Origin: JAHJQZ01 sp963676075
GTDB taxonomy: Bacteria > Pseudomonadota > Alphaproteobacteria > Rhizobiales > Devosiaceae
DNA length: 64,000 nucleotides
Reading direction: 5' to 3'
NCBI GenBank assembly: GCA_963676075.2
Contig: CAXXNZ010000009.1
Location: 56,400-120,399 of the forward strand
How positions within the stretch are numbered: the first letter of the stretch is position 1; each line of letters begins with the position of its first letter. The notes beneath the pieces were generated by a model. The model was given only the letters and a program-made list of their open reading frames with translations, was not told the DNA's origin and ran no database searches. A program made the translations under genes and the position numbers. Shown piece by piece: positions 58,354 to 64,000 of the stretch.

Positions 58354-59331
58354 ATGAAGACGCGGCGTCTTGGAAAAACCGGTTATGAGGTCACCGAAAT
58401 CGGCCTCGGCTGCTGGCAGTTGGGAGGCGATTTCGGCGAGGTGTCCGAAACCCTGGCCGCCGACATCCTCGGCACGGCCACCGAACTCGGCGTTACCTTC
58501 TGGGACACGGCCGACGTCTACGGCGGCGGGTTGAGCGAAACCCGAATCGCCGCCTCGACCAGCAAGCCCAAGGGGCTGCATGTGGCCACCAAGCTTGGCC
58601 GCGACGGTTCGCTTTATCCCGACACCTATTCCAAGGACGGCGTCCGCAAGAGCCTTGAGGGCTCGGCCAAGCGCCTCGGCGTCGACACGCTCGATCTGGC
58701 GCAGCTTCATTGTGTGCCGCGCGAGGTTCTCGACGACGGCGCCATCTTCGGCTGGATGGACGAGTTCCAGCGCGACGGTCTGGTGGCCCATTGGGGCGCC
58801 AGCGTCGAGACGGTCGAGGAAGGCCTGTTGTGCCTCAAGCAGGACGGCTGCGCGACGCTGCAGATCATCTTCAACCTGTTCCGCCAGGACGCCGTGGCCG
58901 AACTGCTGCCCGCCGCCAAGGCCGCCGATGTCGGCATCATCGTCCGCCTGCCGCTGGCCAGCGGATTGCTGAGCGGCAAATACACCGCCGACCACCAGTT
59001 CGACGAGAAGGACCATCGCAATTACAACCGCGACGGCGGGTTCTTCAATGTCGGCGAGACCTTCTCCGGCCTGCCCTTCGCCGACGGCGTGCGCCTGGTC
59101 AACGAAATGAAGGCGCTTTTGCCCGAAGACGTGCCGTTGGCTCAGTCGGCGCTGAGGTGGATCCTCGACCACGACGCCGTATCCTCGATCATCGCCGGTG
59201 TCACCAAACCGCACCAGCTCGAAGGCAATGTCGCGGCCGCCGACCTGCCCGCGCTAGGCGAGCAGCGCCACGCGCGGCTGGCCGCCTTCTATCAGGATGA
59301 AGTGCGCCCGAAGGTGCGCGGCGGCATTTAG
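58354..59331 (+). CDS. Aldo/keto reductase
   Basis: NADPH-dependent oxidoreductase of 325 residues. The ATG at 58354 is preceded by GGTGGAGGAAGCG. The catalytic tetrad is present: Asp and Tyr in FWDTADVYGGGLSE, Lys in VATKLGRD, and His in AQLHCVPRE. VPLAQSALRWILD and IIAGVTKPHQLEGN near the C-terminus match the family. Its promoter may coincide with that of tRNA-Arg. Substrate unknown. Confidence 0.92.
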   Translation: MKTRRLGKTGYEVTEIGLGCWQLGGDFGEVSETLAADILGTATELGVTFWDTADVYGGGLSETRIAASTSKPKGLHVATKLGRDGSLYPDTYSKDGVRKSLEGSAKRLGVDTLDLAQLHCVPREVLDDGAIFGWMDEFQRDGLVAHWGASVETVEEGLLCLKQDGCATLQIIFNLFRQDAVAELLPAAKAADVGIIVRLPLASGLLSGKYTADHQFDEKDHRNYNRDGGFFNVGETFSGLPFADGVRLVNEMKALLPEDVPLAQSALRWILDHDAVSSIIAGVTKPHQLEGNVAAADLPALGEQRHARLAAFYQDEVRPKVRGGI

Positions 59332-59845
59332 GGGGCTCGTGCACGACTTACGGTTGACCTTGGTTATGCCGGCCGGTCAATGCAGCTTGACCCGGAATAA
59401 GGTGCACCCTCGTCCGCCCGAACTCTCACCACTCAGCGCTCGTCGAGGCCTACGCCCCGTGTGCCTTGCTAAGGCGATGATAGGAGCGGTTTTGGGGACG
59501 GGCATAAGCTCTTGAACGGTGGGCATAACGGCAAGGCATGTTGAAGCGGCTGTTTGCGTCGGTACGCTGTGTGCGTCCACAGCCGCGGCGATGGCAGTGG
59601 CGATGGCCACATTAACTGCTATGCGCTCATGCTTCGCAACCGGCGGCTTAGAGCCCGATTTTGACGTTAAAAATCAACTCGGCTGTTTCCCGAAACCGGT
59701 CATTGGCCACGACAATGACCGAGGTCTTGCCCGCTTCGATACGGCGTGCCTGAATCACATTGCACTGCCCACAACTGGTGCAGGCAGTCAAAAAAAGAAG
59801 GGCGCTGAAAGCGCCCTTCAGGTGTTCGCATTGCGAAATGTTCAG
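59332..59845. other. 514-bp gene-free region between aldo/keto reductase and cheW
   Basis: Contains a hairpin CGGTCATTG (59697-59705) / CAATGACCG (59713-59721) of unknown role and the cheW terminator at 59790-59819. A minus-strand frame of 77 codons (59377-59610) has an Ala-rich start but no ribosome-binding site or family, so it is not called. Nothing else is recognisable. Confidence 0.55.
59790..59819 (-). terminator. Terminator of the MCP-cheW operon
   Basis: GAAGGGCGCT (59797-59806) pairs with AGCGCCCTTC (59810-59819) around three bases; on the minus strand it is followed by seven T residues. It lies 26 bp after the cheW stop. Confidence 0.9.
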
Positions 59846-60316
59846 TCAGCGGAAAAGAACATCAAGGTCGAGGATCGAGATCAGGCGATCGTTCTGACGG
59901 ACAATCTCCGCCACCTTTCCACCCACCTTGGGTGGTTCGGCGAAATCACCCGGCGCGGCATCAACGATGTCCGAGACGCTGTCGACGGCCAGGCCGACAT
60001 CGCGACCGCCTATCGCGACAACCAGAACGACCTGGTTGGTCTGATTTGCATGCATCCCGGAACCAAGCACGGCCGAAAGATCAAAGACCTCGACGATCTT
60101 GCCGCGAATATCGAGAACGCCGCGCGCGCCGTGGGCCTGGTCTGGAAGCATTGTCGTTGGCGTCCAGCTCCGGATCTCCCTCACCGCAATGATGTCGACG
60201 CCATAGGCGTTGTCACCGACGTTGCAGGTAACGAACTGGCTCGCCCGCTCGCGGGAGGTGTCGACCTTCTGTGCCTCAAGTTCATGCTCGTCCAGAGCTG
60301 TCGCGGTTGCGCCCAT
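59846..60316 (-). CDS. cheW: Chemotaxis protein CheW
   Basis: Adaptor linking chemoreceptors to the CheA kinase, 156 residues. Family marks are QFVTCNVGDNAYGVDIIAVREI, MLPDQAHGARGVLDIRGKIVEVFDL and VGLAVDSVSDIVD. Its ATG overlaps the receptor stop by 1 base (TGATG), so the two are translationally coupled. No other che gene is present in the window. Confidence 0.94.
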   Translation of the reverse strand: MGATATALDEHELEAQKVDTSRERASQFVTCNVGDNAYGVDIIAVREIRSWTPTTMLPDQAHGARGVLDIRGKIVEVFDLSAVLGSGMHANQTNQVVLVVAIGGRDVGLAVDSVSDIVDAAPGDFAEPPKVGGKVAEIVRQNDRLISILDLDVLFR

Positions 60317-62349
60317 CAGAATTCACTCCAATCCTGATCGATAGCGGCATTGCCTTGCGTCAGCAGTGCTTTGGCACCGGATGCAATTTTCTTGAGGACG
60401 CCCGGCCTGGCTTCAGACGCTTTCTCCGATGCTGCCGGCGCAGTTCGTTTGTGCGAAACGCCGTCGGACACCTGGAAGATGTCGACGATCCGGTCGAGAT
60501 CGGTGGCCTGGGCTTCCGTCTGCTCGATAGCGGCATTGGTCTCTTCTACCAGGGCGGCATTGTGCTGGGTCATCTCGTCCATCTGCCGGACGGCAACATT
60601 GACCTCGTCGATTGCTGCTGCCTGCTCCCTGCTTTCACGGGCGATGCCCTCCATCAGGACATTGTTCTCCTTGACGGCATTCAGGATCGCCGACAGTTTT
60701 TCGGCGGCAGAAACAACCAGCTGGGAACCACCGGAGACCTCTGTGGCGCTTTGTTCGATAAGGGCCTTGACCTCGGAAGAGGCCTCGGCTGACGATTGAG
60801 CGAGCCGACGGACCTCGACGGCGACCACGGCAAAGCCCTTGCCCGCCTCGCCGGCCCGTGCCGCCTCGACCGAAGCGTTCAAGGCCAGCAGATTGGTCTG
60901 GAAGGCGATGTCGTCGATCATGCCGATGATGTTGGAGATCTTCGAGCTGGAATTGGTGATCTGCTCCATGGCCTCGGTTGCCTTGCGCATCACCTCTTCG
61001 CCTTCTTCGGCACTTTGGGACATGCTCCTGGTCTTGACGGAGGCTTCCTCAGCCCGCTTGGCGTTGTCCATGACCGTGTGAGACAACTGCTCCATGGCAG
61101 CGCTTGTCTCTTCAACGGTTGCCGCCTGTTTGGTGGTGCGTTCGCTGAGATCATTGGCGCCGGCAAGGATTTCGCCGGTGGCGCTGCGCAGACCACCCGA
61201 GGTCCGACGAAGCTGGCCGACGATATCGGACAGTTTGTCCGCAACTGCATTGGTGTCCGACTTCAGCTTGTCGAAAGCCCCCTTGTAGGAACCTTCCATC
61301 CGCAAGGTCAGATCCGCTTCGGCGAGCGCCGAGAGCACCGTACCGGTTTCGCTGATCCCCGTATCAACCGTCGAAAGCAGGTTGTTGACGTTGCTGGCCA
61401 CCGCCTGGAGGTCTTCGTCGGCCACCGTCAGGCTGATCCGCTGCGTGAAGTCGCCGTCGACGGCGGCATTCACGACGCCGGCGAGCGAATCCATAAGCTG
61501 TGTCATCGCTTCTGCACGCTCGCGCGTCTCGTTGGCGCGGGCGGCTTCCTCCGCGTTCATTTCCTCGACCTTCAGCGCGTTCTGCTGGAACACTTCCACA
61601 GCGCCGGAGATCATGCCGATTTCATCCTGTCGCCCGACATACGGAATGTCCGAACGCAGGTCGCCGGTGGCCAGGCCTCTGATCCGGTTTGTAATCGTGA
61701 CCAGTGGCTTGATAACTCCCGACATCACGAACAGGAGACCACCGATGGCAACGACCAGTGCAACGGCAAAGATCGCAACCGTCAGAATGATGACCGAATT
61801 GACCGTCGCGGTTGCATTCGCGGCTTCTCCGTTGGCACCGGCGACGTTCATGTTGACGAGAGTCAACAACTGACTGCTCATCTCATTGAAATCGTCACGC
61901 ATTTCCCCGGCGAAGATACTGGCCGCTTCGGTGTTCAGGTTCTGGCGCGATTTGTCGAGGAGCTGATTGTGGAAGTTGAGATAGGCGCTCCACTTCTGTT
62001 GCACATCGTTCCATTGCTGCCGTTCGTCACTCGTCGCGACCAGCTTGTCATATGTCGCCCTCAGTTGCTCCAGCTCGGCCTGAATCCTTGTCATATCGCC
62101 TTCCACCGCGCTCATCACCTGCGGGTCCGTGGCAAGCATGTGCGTGGCTTCAGCAACTCTGAAATCGGAGGTGAGCGTATTCATGCTGTGGATCGTATCC
62201 ACGGAAGGAAGCCAATTGGCTTCGATCTGTTTGGCATTCTTCGAAATGCCAAGCAAACCAATGAAAGCGCTACCACCTTGAATGATCGAGGTCGTGATTA
62301 CGAACAACAGCAATGCTGTTAGGATAAGTTTGATCGATGGACGCTTCAT
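60316..62349 (-). CDS. Methyl-accepting chemotaxis protein
   Basis: Transmembrane chemoreceptor of 677 residues. TM1 spans about 7-30, a four-helix-bundle periplasmic sensor follows to about 184, TM2 is about 185-210, a HAMP domain covers about 211-264 with a second HAMP-like part at about 325-375, and the signalling hairpin tip is at 478-505 (IDDIAFQTNLLALNASVE). It ends DWSEF, which fits the x-W-x-x-F pentapeptide that docks CheR/CheB. Sensor ligand is unknown. It leads a two-gene operon with cheW. An inverted repeat lies about 85 bp upstream. Confidence 0.93.
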   Translation of the reverse strand: MKRPSIKLILTALLLFVITTSIIQGGSAFIGLLGISKNAKQIEANWLPSVDTIHSMNTLTSDFRVAEATHMLATDPQVMSAVEGDMTRIQAELEQLRATYDKLVATSDERQQWNDVQQKWSAYLNFHNQLLDKSRQNLNTEAASIFAGEMRDDFNEMSSQLLTLVNMNVAGANGEAANATATVNSVIILTVAIFAVALVVAIGGLLFVMSGVIKPLVTITNRIRGLATGDLRSDIPYVGRQDEIGMISGAVEVFQQNALKVEEMNAEEAARANETRERAEAMTQLMDSLAGVVNAAVDGDFTQRISLTVADEDLQAVASNVNNLLSTVDTGISETGTVLSALAEADLTLRMEGSYKGAFDKLKSDTNAVADKLSDIVGQLRRTSGGLRSATGEILAGANDLSERTTKQAATVEETSAAMEQLSHTVMDNAKRAEEASVKTRSMSQSAEEGEEVMRKATEAMEQITNSSSKISNIIGMIDDIAFQTNLLALNASVEAARAGEAGKGFAVVAVEVRRLAQSSAEASSEVKALIEQSATEVSGGSQLVVSAAEKLSAILNAVKENNVLMEGIARESREQAAAIDEVNVAVRQMDEMTQHNAALVEETNAAIEQTEAQATDLDRIVDIFQVSDGVSHKRTAPAASEKASEARPGVLKKIASGAKALLTQGNAAIDQDWSEF

Positions 62350-62433
62350 GGCGTTTTCTTTCGTGTTACCTGGCCTTTTGAGCTGCAGGGAATATGACGT
62401 CTGTGATAGTGAATCTACCGATCGTGGATTAAA

Positions 62434-62446
62434 TACCGAATCGGTA
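62434..62446. promoter_or_regulatory. Inverted repeat upstream of the chemoreceptor gene
   Basis: TACCGA (62434-62439) and TCGGTA (62441-62446) are inverted around a single A, 85 bp upstream of the receptor ATG. A longer pair, AGGTTGCT (62450-62457) and AGCAACCT (62475-62482), lies beside it. Either could be an operator or a leader hairpin. The whole 311-bp divergent gap holds no gene I can support. Confidence 0.4.
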
Positions 62447-62660
62447 AATAGGTTGCTAATCCAACGTTTTAGTCAGCAACCTCAATTCATGAACCAGATG
62501 ATATTGCTGCGAGACTGCGGATCGCACCGGCATCTCGATTTTCACGAACCCGAGACTTCCCGATGGTTCGGTTATGAGCCCGGCCTGACAGGGGACGGCG
62601 ATGGCTGCCAAGTATCGCTGCCCAAGGCACGCGCAGTGTGGTATTCGGCGGCCCGAAAAG

Positions 62661-64000
62661 ATGGTGACCATGACGCCCGATACTGACACTTCCCCCGCAT
62701 CCCCACCCCCCGTCCTACATCCGGCCATTGCTTCCGCCTTGGAGGCGAAAGGCTATAGCCAGTTGACTCCGGTTCAATTGGCTATGGCGAATGAGGAATA
62801 TGGCGAGGCTGATCTGCTGGTTTCGGCGCAGACAGGCTCGGGAAAGACCGTCGCCTTCGGCATAGCCATCGCGCCGACGCTGCTTGGAGGCGCAGAGCGC
62901 TTTGATGCGGCTTCCGCACCGCTGGGGCTGATCATCGCACCGACGCGCGAGCTTGCCATGCAGGTGCAGCGGGAACTCCAATGGGTCTACGCGGCGGCCG
63001 GGATCCGGATCGCCACCTGCGTGGGCGGCATGGATAGCCGCGACGAACGCCGGGCGCTCGAACGTGGCGCCCATCTGGTCGTCGGCACGCCCGGGCGGCT
63101 GCGCGACCACATCACCCGGCGCGCGCTGGACCTGAGCGCCGTTCGCGCCGTTGTGCTCGACGAAGCCGACGAGATGCTGGACCTCGGTTTTCGCGAGGAC
63201 CTGGAATTCATCCTCGGCGCGGCGCCTGAGGAACGGCGGACGCTGCTGTTCTCGGCAACCGTGCCGCGCGGCATCGCCGAACTGGCCAAGACGGTGCAGA
63301 CCAATGCGGTTGCGCGTGGCGACAACCTCGTCGACCGAGCAGCATGCCGACATCGCCTATCAGCTGATGCTGGTGCGGCGCGACGAGCGCGAACACGCCA
63401 TCATCAACACGCTGCTCGATTCCGACAGCACCAGCGCCCTGGTGTTCTGCCACACGCGCGAGGCGGTGCGCCATCTGACGGCGCGCCTGGTCAATCGTGG
63501 CTTCTCGGCGGTTTCGCTTTCGGGCGAGATGGCGCAATCGGAGCGGTCGAACGCGCTGCAATCGATGCGCGACGGACGCGCGCGTGTTTGCGTGGCGACC
63601 GATGTCGCGGCGCGCGGCATCGACCTGCCGAACCTCGACCTCGTGGTCCACGCCGACCTGCCGAGCAACCCGGATACGCTGCTGCATCGATCCGGGCGGA
63701 CCGGTCGCGCTGGCCGAAAGGGCATCTGTGTGCTCATCGTTCCCGAACACAGGCGCGCCGCAGCCCAGCGTGTGCTGAGCCTGGCGAAGCTGACGGCGAC
63801 CGTGCGTGCGGCGCCCGGCATTGCCGAGATCGAGACGCGCTATCGCCAGCGGATCATCGATGCCGCTGCCTTGGCTGCAGAGCCTGAAGGGCAAGAAGCG
63901 GAGTTTGTGGCGGAGTTGCTGAAGCGGGCCGGACCGGAGCGCATTGCGGCGGCATTCCTACGCCAGCAACTGGCGGCGAACCCGGTTCCCGAAGAACTGC
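62661..64000 (+). pseudogene. DEAD-box RNA helicase, frameshifted, 3' end beyond window
   Basis: Superfamily 2 RNA helicase split between two frames. From the ATG at 62661 the first frame holds motif I AQTGSGKT, Ia PTRELA, II DEAD and III SAT, up to about 63312. The family continues in another frame from EQHADIAYQLMLVRRD (63337 on) through RGIDLPNLDLVVHADLPS (motif V) and HRSGRTGRAG (motif VI), open to the window edge. Removing one base in GCGGTTGCGCGT (about 63306-63317) restores a single frame. The first frame alone would end at 63887 in sequence unlike any helicase. Either a real pseudogene, a sequencing error, or programmed slippage (no slippery run seen). Confidence 0.85.

Noticed and set aside
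57793..59214. Minus-strand frame of 473 codons across tRNA-Arg and the aldo/keto reductase
   Set aside because: It reads tRNA-Arg in antisense, a well-known source of spurious proteins, and lies opposite a clear reductase gene.

Overview
The window is a GC-rich chromosomal segment of an alphaproteobacterium. A fused SecDF, a PopZ (DUF2497) protein, an Aap-type amino-acid transporter and the block serS-surE-pcm next to tatABC and scpAB point to Hyphomicrobiales (Rhizobiales). A Devosia-like genus is my inference from gene order; no marker gene here proves it. Most genes lie on the minus strand.

Layout. 1-13.7 kb holds envelope and secretion functions: secDF (cut by the edge), yajC, a DUF815 ATPase, an NlpD-like lipoprotein, pcm, surE, serS, tatC, tatB, tatA, scpB, scpA and a large SPOR-domain protein. 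13.8-19.3 kb holds argS, a dGTPase-like gene, erpA, a serine hydrolase and xthA. 19.4-24.4 kb holds a Sel1-repeat protein, ilvD, and a GH13 amylase with its TetR regulator. 24.5-32.7 kb holds valS, popZ, tolC, a second Pcm-like gene, tRNA-Cys, tRNA-Asn, mobA and an unrecognised Ser/Gly-rich helical protein. 33-41 kb is a propionyl-CoA to succinyl-CoA block (epimerase, mutase, carboxylase alpha and beta) interrupted by YbjQ, a macrodomain gene and two DUF559 nuclease genes marked by GC-rich palindromes. 41.7-46 kb is aapPMQJ. 46.5-51 kb holds a PAP2 phosphatase, tRNA-Pro, an NDUFS4-like protein, a ROK regulator, a flavoprotein and a lytic transglycosylase. 51.2-57.5 kb is a CUT1 sugar transporter with two sugar enzymes. 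58-64 kb holds tRNA-Arg, an aldo/keto reductase, a CheW-chemoreceptor pair and a DEAD-box helicase whose reading frame is broken.

Points of most interest: (i) four G/C-rich palindromes around the DUF559 genes, two of which are translated in frame as the proteins' tails; (ii) a dispersed two-hairpin repeat family at three loci, one copy of which supplies the stop codons of both convergent flanking genes; (iii) two perfect TTAA-N7-TTAA (CtrA-type) sites, one before popZ and one before an unknown TTG-start gene; (iv) a TetR palindrome repeated before the amylase gene; (v) a LacI-type operator before the sugar transporter with no LacI gene in view; (vi) absence of nagZ from its usual slot beside scpA. 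I saw no CRISPR array, prophage, insertion sequence or rRNA operon, and no convincing entirely new multi-gene system.
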